64,000 nt of DNA from an uncultured Alphaproteobacteria bacterium (GCA_944392295.1 CALXWE010000003.1:1-64000); one strand, 5' to 3'; shown: positions 10,568 through 19,130, counted from the first letter of the stretch. Translations and numbers: made by a program. Notes: a model not told the origin generated them from the sequence alone.

Positions 10568-11320
10568 ATGAAATTTAATGAACTTGGGCGGTCTTTCTGC
10601 CGCAAAAAGCTGCAGATGTGTAGCAATTTTGTGACAACGTGTACAATAAGAGGTACACGAGGAGCAAAATTGCCAGCAGATGCGACTTTTTCCGGAAGAT
10701 CTATGGTCGAAATGTTAGGAGTCCTCGCTATCATTGGTGTACTCTCAGTTGGCGCCATTGCTGGATACTCGAAGGCAATGATGAAGTATAAGCTTAATAA
10801 ACACGCAGAGGCGTTAAATGCTCTTATAAACTACGGACTACAATACAAAGATAAATTTGAACGTATTCCCCAACAAGTAACTCGTTATAATCAAATATTA
10901 TTCAAACTTAACATGATTCCTGAAGGTATTTCATATGTTTCCGAAAATTCAATGAAAGATATGTTTAACAATACCATTTCCGTGTTCTACAACAATGGTC
11001 CCGTTGAAGATCACTTTAATGACTTTGGAGGACTATCAATGACGTTTGCCGCGTCACCCCAAGGTGCTGAAATTTGTCGCAATGTTGTAAATGTTGCCAA
11101 AGAAAATAGCGCTGATTTGTGGCAAGTAGAAACATACAAAGGAAATAGCGACAACTCTACAACTATTGTCGGTAACATATATGTCGGTAACATATATGGT
11201 GATAACTACTGCGGGAAAAGTGGCTTAAAATGTTTAAGCAAGTTAAGTCTTTCCGACCTGGATGCCTTATGTAATATATGTGATGACCAAACCTGCACGC
11301 TCTACATACTTTGGAAATAA
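10568..11320 (+). CDS. Pilin-like protein, family copy B, with palindromic insert in its leader
   Basis: This 250-residue protein begins MKFNELGRS like its relatives. It then carries a 36-residue in-frame insert (residues 10-45) encoded by a DNA palindrome. GRS recurs at the end of the insert and leads into MVEMLGVLAIIGVLSVGA. Predicted prepilin-peptidase cleavage is after Gly43, so the whole insert falls in the discarded leader. The mature domain keeps the family cysteine frame: EICRN, GDNYC, LKCLSK, ALCNIC and QTCT. Start and ribosome site (AAGGAGGATTTAG) match the other copies. It is a single-gene unit that meets ftsY tail to tail with only 4 nt between the stops. Confidence 0.85.
   Translation: MKFNELGRSFCRKKLQMCSNFVTTCTIRGTRGAKLPADATFSGRSMVEMLGVLAIIGVLSVGAIAGYSKAMMKYKLNKHAEALNALINYGLQYKDKFERIPQQVTRYNQILFKLNMIPEGISYVSENSMKDMFNNTISVFYNNGPVEDHFNDFGGLSMTFAASPQGAEICRNVVNVAKENSADLWQVETYKGNSDNSTTIVGNIYVGNIYGDNYCGKSGLKCLSKLSLSDLDALCNICDDQTCTLYILWK
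10595..10702 (+). repeat. In-frame palindromic element (element 1) inside pilin copy B
   Basis: This is a 108-bp segment (36 codons) absent from copies A and D. It is an imperfect palindrome centred near 10648. CGTGTAC / GTACACG (10638-10644 / 10653-10659) surrounds an 8-nt loop, GCAATTTTG / CAAAATTGC (10623-10631 / 10665-10673) forms the mid stem, and CCGCAAAAAG pairs roughly with CTTTTTCCGG further out. Codons for Gly-Arg-Ser occur on both sides, as a target duplication would give, although the two copies differ in codons. Its form is like that of Rickettsia palindromic elements; identity with a named family is not claimed. Confidence 0.75.
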
Positions 11321-11324
11321 ATCT

Positions 11325-12236
11325 CTACAATCCTATTAAGCTCTTAGCGTAATCTTGGGCGTTAAAAACATCCAAGTCATCAATCTGCTCGCCGACCCCC
11401 ACAAAATAAACCGGTGTCGGAGATTCTTCGGCAATGGCGGCTAAAATTCCGCCTTTAGCCGAGCCGTCAAGCTTGGTAATTACCAAACCGTTTACATCTA
11501 CCATTTCTTTAAATACTTTTACTTGTGAAACGGCATTCTGCCCGGTTGTGGCATCTAATGTCAGCAAGGTTTGGTGCGGAGCTTCGGGCAAAACTTTTTT
11601 AATTACTCTTACCATTTTCTTTAGCTCATCCATTAAACCGCTCTTGTTTTGTAAACGCCCTGCCGTATCAATAAATACTACATCATCGCCGGCCTTAATC
11701 GCGGCATTTAAACCGTCATAACACAGTCCGGCACTATCGCAGCCGTCAGGGCCGTAAAAAACTCGCAAACCTGACCTATCGCCCCACTCTTTTAACTGCT
11801 CCACCGCCGCGGCTCTGAAAGTATCGGCGGCAATTAACGAAACTTGCTTGCCCTGCGCTTTAAGCTTGGCCGAGAGCTTGCCGATGGTCGTAGTTTTACC
11901 TGCTCCGTTGACACCTACCATTAAAATTACATAAGGCTTAACGGTTTTATCTATTACAAACTCTTTTTCCAAAACTTGTAATAAGCTGCCGATATCTTCG
12001 GCTAACGCTTCCTTTATTTCTTTTTCATCGGCTTCTTTATTCAAACGCTTACCGGCAAACTTAGCAATAATTTTGCCTGAGGCTTTAACTCCCATATCCG
12101 AGGTAATCAGTAATTCTTCCAACTCTTCCAAAGTCTGTTCATCAACCTTTTTCTTGGTAAAGATATCGCTGATACCGCCGCCGATTTTATTTGAAGTCTT
12201 TTTTAAGCCCAAGCCTAACTTTTGTAAAAATCCCAT
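11325..12236 (-). CDS. ftsY: Signal recognition particle receptor FtsY
   Basis: FtsY docks SRP-bound ribosomes at the inner membrane. The protein has 303 residues. A short N domain begins MGFLQKLGLGLKKTSNKIGG, and the G domain has GVNGAGKTTT near residue 108, DTAGRLQ near 190 and TKLDGSAKGG near 255. The long acidic A domain of enterobacterial FtsY is missing, as in most alphaproteobacteria, so membrane contact probably uses the amphipathic N-terminus. It sits 3 nt downstream of mtaB, an order common in this class. Confidence 0.97.
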   Translation of the reverse strand: MGFLQKLGLGLKKTSNKIGGGISDIFTKKKVDEQTLEELEELLITSDMGVKASGKIIAKFAGKRLNKEADEKEIKEALAEDIGSLLQVLEKEFVIDKTVKPYVILMVGVNGAGKTTTIGKLSAKLKAQGKQVSLIAADTFRAAAVEQLKEWGDRSGLRVFYGPDGCDSAGLCYDGLNAAIKAGDDVVFIDTAGRLQNKSGLMDELKKMVRVIKKVLPEAPHQTLLTLDATTGQNAVSQVKVFKEMVDVNGLVITKLDGSAKGGILAAIAEESPTPVYFVGVGEQIDDLDVFNAQDYAKSLIGL

Positions 12237-12239
12237 AAC

Positions 12240-13274
12240 TTATTCCTCTCGCATTTGCCTTAAAATCTTGGCTCTTCTTCTGCGCTCTTCCATATCAATC
12301 TGCGGCATTTTGGCTGCCGGAGTTCCCGGTCTTTCTGAATACGGGAACACGTGCAATTTATCAATTTTTGCCTCATCTACCAGTTTGCAGGTATTGTTAA
12401 ACGCCTCAATACTTTCGGTCGGAAAGCCGCATATAAAATCAGCCCCAAAAACCGCATCCTTGCGAACCGCACGTATTTTATTGCAAAGATTAATCACATC
12501 TTCTCTACTGTGCCGACGCCGCATACGTTTTAAAATCAAATTATCTCCCGATTGAATTGATAAATGAAAATACGGATAAATATTTTTATATTTTCCGACC
12601 AACTCAATAAATTTATCATCAACCGCCGCCGGATCCAGAGAGCCGAATTGCAGAGACGGTAGTTCGGGCACTTGTTCTAAAATATGCTCAACTAATCTAC
12701 TGAAAGAAGGCTCATAAGAACAAGCATCAACACCTGTTAAACAAATTTCATCAAAACCTTGAGCCAAAAGTGTTTTTATTTGCTTAATTATTTCATCTTC
12801 CGGCACCGAGCGATTATTGCCTCTGGCAAACGGAATAATGCAGTATGTACAGCGATGATTACACCCTTGTTGAATTTGCACAAAGGCTCTTTGCCGTCCT
12901 TCAAAGCCGGTAATTAAGTATTTATCATAAGATTCATAAGAGAAAATATCTCCGACAATGGTTTTTTCGGTTATATCATTGTTAATATACTTTTCAATTT
13001 CGGCTTTTTCTTTATTGCCGAGCACCAAGTCTACCTCCGGCATTTGCGTAAACTTTTGCGGATTTACTTGTGCCGCACAACCTGTAACCACAATCTTAGC
13101 CGAAGGGTTTTCTTTACGCAATTTTCTTATAGCCTGACGACACTGCCTTTCTGCTTCTCCGGTAACCGCACAACTATTGACGATAATCAAGTCATCAATA
13201 CTTTTAAATTTTTCTTTTAAAATTTCCGATTCAAAACTGTTGATGCGACATCCGAAAGTTACAACTTCTACCAT
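12240..13274 (-). CDS. mtaB: tRNA t6A37 methylthiotransferase MtaB
   Basis: This radical-SAM enzyme converts t6A37 to ms2t6A in ANN-decoding tRNAs. The start at 13274 (MVEVVTFGCRINS, with AAGGAGA upstream) is preferred over a longer frame. The 344 residues hold the N-terminal UPF0004 domain with cysteines in TFGCRIN, NSCAVTG and VTGCAAQ for one 4Fe-4S cluster. The radical-SAM motif CNHRCTYC near residue 140 binds the second. Length and cluster spacing fit MtaB better than MiaB or RimO, and the C-terminal TRAM domain is short or absent. It is cotranscribed with ftsY. Confidence 0.93.
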   Translation of the reverse strand: MVEVVTFGCRINSFESEILKEKFKSIDDLIIVNSCAVTGEAERQCRQAIRKLRKENPSAKIVVTGCAAQVNPQKFTQMPEVDLVLGNKEKAEIEKYINNDITEKTIVGDIFSYESYDKYLITGFEGRQRAFVQIQQGCNHRCTYCIIPFARGNNRSVPEDEIIKQIKTLLAQGFDEICLTGVDACSYEPSFSRLVEHILEQVPELPSLQFGSLDPAAVDDKFIELVGKYKNIYPYFHLSIQSGDNLILKRMRRRHSREDVINLCNKIRAVRKDAVFGADFICGFPTESIEAFNNTCKLVDEAKIDKLHVFPYSERPGTPAAKMPQIDMEERRRRAKILRQMREE

Positions 13275-13383
13275 ATTTTCTCCTTTTTCGTTAAGCAATA
13301 TAAAGGTAAAAATTTCTGTTTGCAAATTAAATTTTGCTATTTATAATCCGTTACAGCTTAAATTGAAATGAAAGGTTTTAACC

Positions 13384-13869
13384 ATGATAAATAAAATTGC
13401 CCTGTTTATTGCCACCTTTTTCGGCTCAGGCTTATCTCCCAAGGCTCACGGCACCATGGGTTCACTGGCAACTTTGCCCCTAGCTTTTATACTGTCTTAC
13501 TTTTTTGGTCGCACCGGTATTTTACTTGCTGCCGTAATCGTCTTTTTTGTAGGGGTTTGGGCAATTTTTGAAGCCACCAAAAACCAAGCAGAAAAAGACC
13601 CCGGAAAAATAGTAATTGACGAAACTGCCGGACAACTTATTTCTTTTATTTTGGTAGCTCCGGCCCTATATCATAATTTAGCCCCGCAAACGTTTGTTGT
13701 TTATGTTCTCGGGTTTGCTCTGTTCCGTTTATTTGATATTTGCAAAATGGGACCCGTAAAATGGGCAGATACCAAGCTTAAAAACGCTTGGGGTGTAATG
13801 CTCGATGATGTTTTTGCCGGTATTTTTGCCGCAATTATCTTGATGCTGATTACCAATCGAATATTATAA
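13384..13869 (+). CDS. pgpA: Phosphatidylglycerophosphatase A
   Basis: PgpA dephosphorylates phosphatidylglycerophosphate, the last step of phosphatidylglycerol synthesis at the inner membrane. The 161-residue protein has about four membrane helices. The family signatures are visible: GSGLSPKAHGTMGSL near residue 14, DPGKIVIDETAGQ near 76 and the RLFDICKMGPVKWAD block near 117. The start has GAAAGG upstream. It is transcribed away from mtaB. Confidence 0.95.
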   Translation: MINKIALFIATFFGSGLSPKAHGTMGSLATLPLAFILSYFFGRTGILLAAVIVFFVGVWAIFEATKNQAEKDPGKIVIDETAGQLISFILVAPALYHNLAPQTFVVYVLGFALFRLFDICKMGPVKWADTKLKNAWGVMLDDVFAGIFAAIILMLITNRIL

Positions 13870-13903
13870 AACACGTCAGAAAACTCAATTATCGGCAAGA
13901 ATT

Positions 13904-14614
13904 TTATGAATACAGATATAAGTTCTTGCCGAATTTTTTTAGCCACATCTGCCCCTCTTCGTAACCTGGGTACAAATCTTTAACACACTGCCAAAAATCT
14001 GCCGAGTGGTCGCGGTGCTTTAAGTGAGCTACCTCATGTGCCATTAAATAATCAATCACATAATCGGGAGCCAGAGCGATTCGCCAGTTATAGTTTATGT
14101 TATTTAAGGTAGAACAGCTGCCCCAGCGTGAAGCCGTATCTTTAATGGTAACGTTTTTAATTTTACACCCTAGCCTGTCGGCTAACTTTTGCGAGCGCTT
14201 AAAAAACTCGGTTTTGGCTTGTTTAATAATATAATCTTTAACCCGACGATGTAAAAACACTTCATCACCGCCCACTTCCAAAACATTATCATTAAGCTTT
14301 GGAGAGCTAAGCGAATTAGGAATATGTGAGATAGTAACTTTTTGCCCGAATAAAAGTATGGTTTCATTATTTTTAAATTCGCGGGCTATCGGAATTTTTA
14401 ATAAATGAGCTTCAATCCAATCCAAATGGCTCTCTACAAAAGCATAAGCTCTTTTTTTAGAGCACAAAAGCGGCATATTTAAAATAACTTGCCGTTTTTT
14501 GGTGTCTATTCTTAAGCTGAGGCGGGCAATTTTTAAAGACGAACGTACCTTTAAGGGCAGATTAAACGCCTTTTGTAAATCAAAGGTCTTGCCAGTCAAC
14601 AATGTAATTTTCAT
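13904..14614 (-). CDS. YgjP-like zinc metallopeptidase domain protein
   Basis: This 236-residue protein is of the DUF45/YgjP (WLM-related) class. The C-terminal part carries HEVAHLKHRDH with a downstream His and FW, the HExxH zinc site of this family, and the preceding SRWGSCS motif is also characteristic. The ATG at 14614 has GAGG nine bases upstream; a TTG three codons earlier is less likely. It overlaps the 3' end of the upstream cysteine-cluster gene by 35 nt, so the two are probably cotranscribed and translationally coupled. Substrates of this family are not established. Confidence 0.88.
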   Translation of the reverse strand: MKITLLTGKTFDLQKAFNLPLKVRSSLKIARLSLRIDTKKRQVILNMPLLCSKKRAYAFVESHLDWIEAHLLKIPIAREFKNNETILLFGQKVTISHIPNSLSSPKLNDNVLEVGGDEVFLHRRVKDYIIKQAKTEFFKRSQKLADRLGCKIKNVTIKDTASRWGSCSTLNNINYNWRIALAPDYVIDYLMAHEVAHLKHRDHSADFWQCVKDLYPGYEEGQMWLKKFGKNLYLYS

Positions 14615-15086
14615 AATCGTCAACCTCAGATTCGTTTACAAGCTCCCTACCCTTTAAAGAGTTGCCTGAAGTATGTACGCTCATGGCATCGCCGGTAATT
14701 AACGGATGCCATGAAGGCAAGTCATAACCGTTGTCCAACAACCAATATGCACAGGTTTTGGGAAGCCATCTCGGCTTTTCGCGCACGGCTTTAAGGTCAA
14801 TATCCCGACAATCCGGCACTACCTCAAAGCGATTTTTATATATTTTACATAAACAGTTTTCACAATTTAAAAACCGGCAATGGGTATTGGTAAATTTAAT
14901 TTTACCTTTAATTTCAAGCTTATTAAGACAACACTTACCGCAGCCGTCGCATAAAAGTTCCCATTCGGTTTTGTTCATATCTTCAAGCTTTTTATGTTTC
15001 CAAAATTCCGGCTCAACTTTTTTTAAATCATCAAGCCGGCTTTGAGGGGAATATTCAGGCTCAATATCTAAGGTTTTATCGCTCAT
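14580..15086 (-). CDS. YcgN-type cysteine-cluster protein (first of two)
   Basis: This 168-residue protein belongs to the YkgJ/YcgN (UPF0153/UPF0260) group, whose clustered cysteines are thought to bind metal or Fe-S. Visible clusters are CDGCGKCC near residue 47, then FLNCENCLC and VPDC. The tail ends VDWQDL. It begins at an ATGA overlap with its paralogue upstream, and GGAGG precedes the ATG. No reaction is known for the family. Confidence 0.88.
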   Translation of the reverse strand: MSDKTLDIEPEYSPQSRLDDLKKVEPEFWKHKKLEDMNKTEWELLCDGCGKCCLNKLEIKGKIKFTNTHCRFLNCENCLCKIYKNRFEVVPDCRDIDLKAVREKPRWLPKTCAYWLLDNGYDLPSWHPLITGDAMSVHTSGNSLKGRELVNESEVDDYENYIVDWQDL

Positions 15087-15463
15087 AGGTCCTCCCAATC
15101 GACAATATAATCTTCCAAGTTATCGGGGTTAACCAGATTTTCAGATATACAGCGCCCCTTAATGGTGGTTTTAACCGGATTTTTGAAGTTTTCAAACAAA
15201 GCCCTATAGGCACAAGTTTTGGGCATCCATTTAATTTTATCAACATTTTCTGGAGTAAGTTGCAAACACTCCGGTACCAACTCGCAACGTTTATCATAAA
15301 CCGTACATAGGCATTTTTCGGTATCAAAATACTTGCACACCACATTGGTATAATAAATTTCATCGGTTTCTGCATCTTGCAATTTCAACAAGCAGCATTT
15401 TCCGCAGTTATTACAAATATTTTCCCACTCTTCTTTAGTATAGTCTTTAAGTTTTTTCATCAT
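15083..15463 (-). CDS. YcgN-type cysteine-cluster protein (second, shorter)
   Basis: This 126-residue paralogue of the neighbouring gene has the same cysteine pattern (CNNCGKCC, FDTEKCLC, VPEC) and the same ending (VDWEDL). It lacks the N-terminal extension of about 35 residues. Its ATG overlaps the dnaB stop by one base (TAATG), so it sits in the dnaB transcript. It looks intact rather than truncated, because both ends align with the paralogue core. Function is unknown. Confidence 0.88.
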   Translation of the reverse strand: MMKKLKDYTKEEWENICNNCGKCCLLKLQDAETDEIYYTNVVCKYFDTEKCLCTVYDKRCELVPECLQLTPENVDKIKWMPKTCAYRALFENFKNPVKTTIKGRCISENLVNPDNLEDYIVDWEDL

Positions 15464-16935
15464 TATCCTATTTGTTCAGGTAAGTTTTCTTCATTGGCAA
15501 GGTTTCCAAATTGCGCAAATTCACCGTTCCAAAACAGTTTAACGGTACCTGTCGGACCATGACGCTGCTTACCGATAATAACTTCAGCCAAATTGGTGGT
15601 TTCACGATCACGTTTTTGCCATTCTTCCATACGATGTTGGAATTTTTCCGGAGTTTCGTTTTGTTTCATTTTTGGCTCTTCGTTATGGATGTAGTAGTTT
15701 TCACGATATACAAACATAACGATATCGGCATCTTGCTCAATAGAGCCGGATTCTCTTAAATCTGACATAACGGGACGTTTATCATCACGTTGTTCAACAC
15801 CACGATTTAATTGCGATAAGGCAATAACCGGCACTTTAAGTTCTTTTGCTAAAATTTTCAAGCCGCGGGAGATTTCGGATAATTCTTGTACACGATTACC
15901 CTCATTCTTTTTGTTATTGCTGCCGGTAATAAGTTGGATATAGTCAATTACGATAAGCCCCAACCCCTTAGTGCGTTTTAGGCGGCGTGCACGCGTACGA
16001 ATGGAATTAATGGTAACACCCGGAGTATCATCAATGTAAAGCGGAATATTTTCAAGTTCTCTGACAGCCGCGGCAATACGGGTAAACTGAGCATTATCAA
16101 GCTCACCGGTACGCATTTTACTTCCTGGTGTTTGAGTAACGGTAGATAAAATACGCGAAGCCAACTGGTCGGCCGACATTTCCAAAGAAAAGAAAGCAAC
16201 CCCTTTATCATGCGGATCCAAATCTTTAGCGCGGCTCATATACTCAGCAACATTATAGGCCATATTGGTAGCAAGAGCGGTTTTACCCATAGCCGGACGT
16301 CCGGCAATAATAATAAGGTCGGAATTATTTAAGCCGCCGGTCTTATAATCAAGCCTTTCCAAACCGGTAGGCAACCCTGAAATTTTACCGTCTTTTTGGA
16401 AGGCTTGTTCAATATAACCCAAAGAAGAAGTAAGAGCTGAAGCAAAATCAATAAATCCGCCTTGAGCTTCACCTTGATCGGAAAGATTAAACAAATGCTG
16501 CTCAGCCTCTTCTATTTGACTATTAGCCGATAAATCTGCATCTTCTTTGAATGCATTACTGACAATCTCAGAACCGAGATTAATAAGTTCGCGTCTTAAA
16601 TACTTATCATAAATAAACTGCCCGTAATATTCCACATTAGTCATGGGTGAAGCGCTATCAGCCAATTTAATAAGATAATTGGCACCGCCGACATCACTTA
16701 GCGTTCCGTCTTGTTCAAAGTAATTTTTTAAGGTAATAACATCGGCAATATGCCCTCTGGAGATAAGCTTAGACATTACTTCAAAAATCTTAGCATGCAC
16801 AGAATCTGCAAAATGCTGTGGTTTTAAAAATTCCGAAACCTTTTCAAAGGCCTTATTATTAGCCAGTATTGCCCCGATAAGGGCCTGCTCGGCTTCGATA
16901 TTTTGCGGTAATTTTGAAGTATCAATCTGTTCCAT
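15463..16935 (-). CDS. dnaB: Replicative DNA helicase DnaB
   Basis: This is the hexameric 5'-3' helicase of the replication fork. The chain has 490 residues and is full length. The N-terminal helical domain begins near PQNIEAEQALIGAIL and a linker follows. The RecA-like domain has Walker A GRPAMGKTALA near residue 214 and the IVIDYIQLI Walker B near 325. No intein is present. A perfect DnaA box lies about 85 bp upstream of the start codon. Two cysteine-cluster genes and a peptidase follow in overlapping order. Confidence 0.98.
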   Translation of the reverse strand: MEQIDTSKLPQNIEAEQALIGAILANNKAFEKVSEFLKPQHFADSVHAKIFEVMSKLISRGHIADVITLKNYFEQDGTLSDVGGANYLIKLADSASPMTNVEYYGQFIYDKYLRRELINLGSEIVSNAFKEDADLSANSQIEEAEQHLFNLSDQGEAQGGFIDFASALTSSLGYIEQAFQKDGKISGLPTGLERLDYKTGGLNNSDLIIIAGRPAMGKTALATNMAYNVAEYMSRAKDLDPHDKGVAFFSLEMSADQLASRILSTVTQTPGSKMRTGELDNAQFTRIAAAVRELENIPLYIDDTPGVTINSIRTRARRLKRTKGLGLIVIDYIQLITGSNNKKNEGNRVQELSEISRGLKILAKELKVPVIALSQLNRGVEQRDDKRPVMSDLRESGSIEQDADIVMFVYRENYYIHNEEPKMKQNETPEKFQHRMEEWQKRDRETTNLAEVIIGKQRHGPTGTVKLFWNGEFAQFGNLANEENLPEQIG

Positions 16936-17018
16936 TTTTAAAGTCCGTAATAAAAGTTTTTTGTTTTATTTGTTTTGATACAATTTTTTATAAAAAGCTT
17001 GTGAAAAATTTTTCTCCC

Positions 17019-17027
17019 TGTGGATAA
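17019..17027 (-). promoter_or_regulatory. Perfect DnaA box upstream of dnaB
   Basis: TGTGGATAA on the plus strand is the complement of TTATCCACA, the consensus DnaA-binding 9-mer. A weaker related site (GGGGATAAC) begins two bases further on. The sites lie in the 176-bp gap between the divergent genes dnaB and galE. DnaA control of dnaB is inferred; there is no other sign of an origin. Confidence 0.55.
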
Positions 17028-17111
17028 CGGGGATAACCTTTTAAGATAAAATTTGACCAATAAAAAATATTTAAGTATAAGTAAGTGAAAAATTGAAAAG
17101 GAAGGTACAAA

Positions 17112-18077
17112 ATGCCCAAAATTTTAGTAATCGGCGGAGCCGGCTACATCGGCAGCCACGTAGTAAAAGAGCTTTTAGAAGGCGGCTATGAGGCGGTTGT
17201 TTTTGATGATATGTCAAGCGGACAAGAAGTCAACTTATTCAAAGAGGCAGGTTTCATCAAAGGTAACATTTTAGATAAAAAAGCTCTTGATGGAGCCATG
17301 AGCCAAAACATTGATGCGGTTATTCACTTAGCCGGCAAAAAGGCGGTCGGAGAATCAATGGAAAATCCGCAAAAGTACGCCGAAAACAATTTAAACGGGG
17401 TTGTAAACATTGTAAATTCCATGGTAGATAACGATGTTAAACATATAGTGTTTTCATCATCGGCTGCCGTTTACGGAATGCCGCAGTACCTGCCCTTAGA
17501 TGAAAAACATCCGCTCAACCCAATGAGTTTTTACGGTTATACCAAGCTTGCTACCGAAAATTTATTGGCATGGTATGCTAAATTGAAAGATTTTAATTAT
17601 ATTGCTTTAAGATATTTTAATGCAGTAGGCTACGCCGCAGACAAGAGTATAACGGGAAGGGAAAAAAATCCGCAAAATTTGCTGCCGATTATTATGGAAG
17701 CAGCAACCGGAAAGCGTGATGGCTTTGCCATTTTCGGCTCCGATTACGACACTCCCGACGGCACATGCCTACGCGATTACATTCATGTTTCCGACCTGGC
17801 TTCGGCTCATGTTGCAGCCATAAAGCGCTTAATGACCGATAAAAAATCATATTCATTAAATTTAGGCACAGGTAAAGGCATTTCGGTAAAACAGATTGTT
17901 GATGCTACCGAAAACATTATCGGTAAGCGTTTAAACTATCGGTATGCGGCTCGTCGCCCCGGAGATCCGGCGATTGTTGTGGCAAAATCTGATTTAGCCC
18001 AACAAATATTAAACTGGAAACCTAAATATACCAACATCGAAGACATTATACAAACTGTTTGGAATTTAGAAATTTAA
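17112..18077 (+). CDS. galE: UDP-glucose 4-epimerase
   Basis: GalE interconverts UDP-glucose and UDP-galactose using tightly bound NAD. The 321-residue extended SDR has the Rossmann motif GGAGYIGSH at residues 8-16, the catalytic SSSAAVYG followed by YGYTK (Tyr and Lys), and RYFNAVGYAAD. The GDYDTPDGTCLRDYIHV-like block is typical of GalE, although the 2-3 residues around it differ slightly. AAGGAAGG precedes the ATG. It could feed galactose residues to the glycan locus further along. The UDP-GlcNAc-specific variant cannot be excluded by reading alone. Confidence 0.93.
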   Translation: MPKILVIGGAGYIGSHVVKELLEGGYEAVVFDDMSSGQEVNLFKEAGFIKGNILDKKALDGAMSQNIDAVIHLAGKKAVGESMENPQKYAENNLNGVVNIVNSMVDNDVKHIVFSSSAAVYGMPQYLPLDEKHPLNPMSFYGYTKLATENLLAWYAKLKDFNYIALRYFNAVGYAADKSITGREKNPQNLLPIIMEAATGKRDGFAIFGSDYDTPDGTCLRDYIHVSDLASAHVAAIKRLMTDKKSYSLNLGTGKGISVKQIVDATENIIGKRLNYRYAARRPGDPAIVVAKSDLAQQILNWKPKYTNIEDIIQTVWNLEI

Positions 18078-18102
18078 TTAACTTAAAGCATAAGGAAAAT
18101 AA

Positions 18103-19077
18103 ATGGAAAACTTAACTGAATTTTTTACTCATCACGCGGTACTGTCGCAAAACTGGATGTGGACAATTTTCGGCATCAGTGTGATTGTTTTATTGTTTTT
18201 GGATTTATGCGTATTTAACCGCAAAAACGAAGAGCCGCATTTTTGGCACACTTTATGGATTTGCGTATTTTACATTGTAATAGCCCTTATTTTCGGTGTT
18301 TTCGTTATTTACGAAGAAGGTATGGATAAAGGTATGCTGTACTTTACCGGATATTTGCTGGAGAAGAGCTTATCATTAGATAACATCTTTGTAATGTCGA
18401 TTATCTTTTCAACCATTGGGGTTCCGGCAAAATATCAGCACCGTGTATTATTCTGGGGTATTTTGGGGGCCTTAGTTATGAGAGGTATTATGATATTCTT
18501 GGGTGAGGCCTTAATTTCGCGCTTTCACTGGGTACTGTACATCTTCTCCGTATTTTTAATTTACACCGGAGCCAAGATGTTAACCATTAAGCACGAAGAA
18601 CAGACTCCATTTAAAGAATCTAGATTATACAAGGTGTTATCAAAGTTTTTTCATGTAACACACGAACTTCACGACCAGCACTTTATGTTCAAAGAAAACG
18701 GACATTGGCACATAACTCCGCTGTTTTTTGCACTGATTATCATTGAAACGATGGATGTTATTTTTGCCTTTGACAGTATTCCGGCAATCTTTTTAATCAC
18801 GCAAGATGTATTTATTGTTTACACCAGTAACATATTTGCCATTTTAGGCTTGAGAGCCTTGTACTTTTTACTGGCAGCGATTGTAAACAAATTTACATAT
18901 TTAAAGCCGGCATTATCGATTATTTTAATATTTATCGGTTGCAAAATTTTCTTGCCTTATTTGGGCATAGAAATAAAATCTTGGCAGTCTTTAACCGTAA
19001 CATTCAGTTTACTCTTGGGAGGCATTTTGCTTTCGATTTACAAAGAGCACCAAGAAAAAGCCCTTGCCGATAAATAA
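18103..19077 (+). CDS. TerC/Alx family membrane protein
   Basis: This 324-residue integral membrane protein has about eight to nine helices. The acidic membrane motifs EKSLSLDNIFVMS and ETMDVIFAFDSIPA are the hallmark of the TerC/Alx family. Recent work on that family indicates manganese export or metal loading of secreted proteins. It starts 25 nt after galE with AAGGAAAATAA before the ATG, so it is probably in the same transcript, which ends at a strong terminator. No alkali-responsive leader is visible. Confidence 0.92.
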   Translation: MENLTEFFTHHAVLSQNWMWTIFGISVIVLLFLDLCVFNRKNEEPHFWHTLWICVFYIVIALIFGVFVIYEEGMDKGMLYFTGYLLEKSLSLDNIFVMSIIFSTIGVPAKYQHRVLFWGILGALVMRGIMIFLGEALISRFHWVLYIFSVFLIYTGAKMLTIKHEEQTPFKESRLYKVLSKFFHVTHELHDQHFMFKENGHWHITPLFFALIIIETMDVIFAFDSIPAIFLITQDVFIVYTSNIFAILGLRALYFLLAAIVNKFTYLKPALSIILIFIGCKIFLPYLGIEIKSWQSLTVTFSLLLGGILLSIYKEHQEKALADK

Positions 19078-19090
19078 TCGGGCAACCATA

Positions 19091-19130
19091 AAAAAACAAC
19101 ACCATATATCAAAATATGGTGTTGTTTTTT
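19091..19130 (+). terminator. Terminator after the terC-type gene
   Basis: A near-perfect 17-bp stem (AAAAAACAACACCATAT and its complement) with a 6-nt loop is followed by a T-run. Confidence 0.9.

Noticed and set aside
17019-17045. DnaA boxes as a replication origin
   Set aside because: Only one exact box and one weak box are present, with no cluster or unwinding region and no origin-linked genes beside them.
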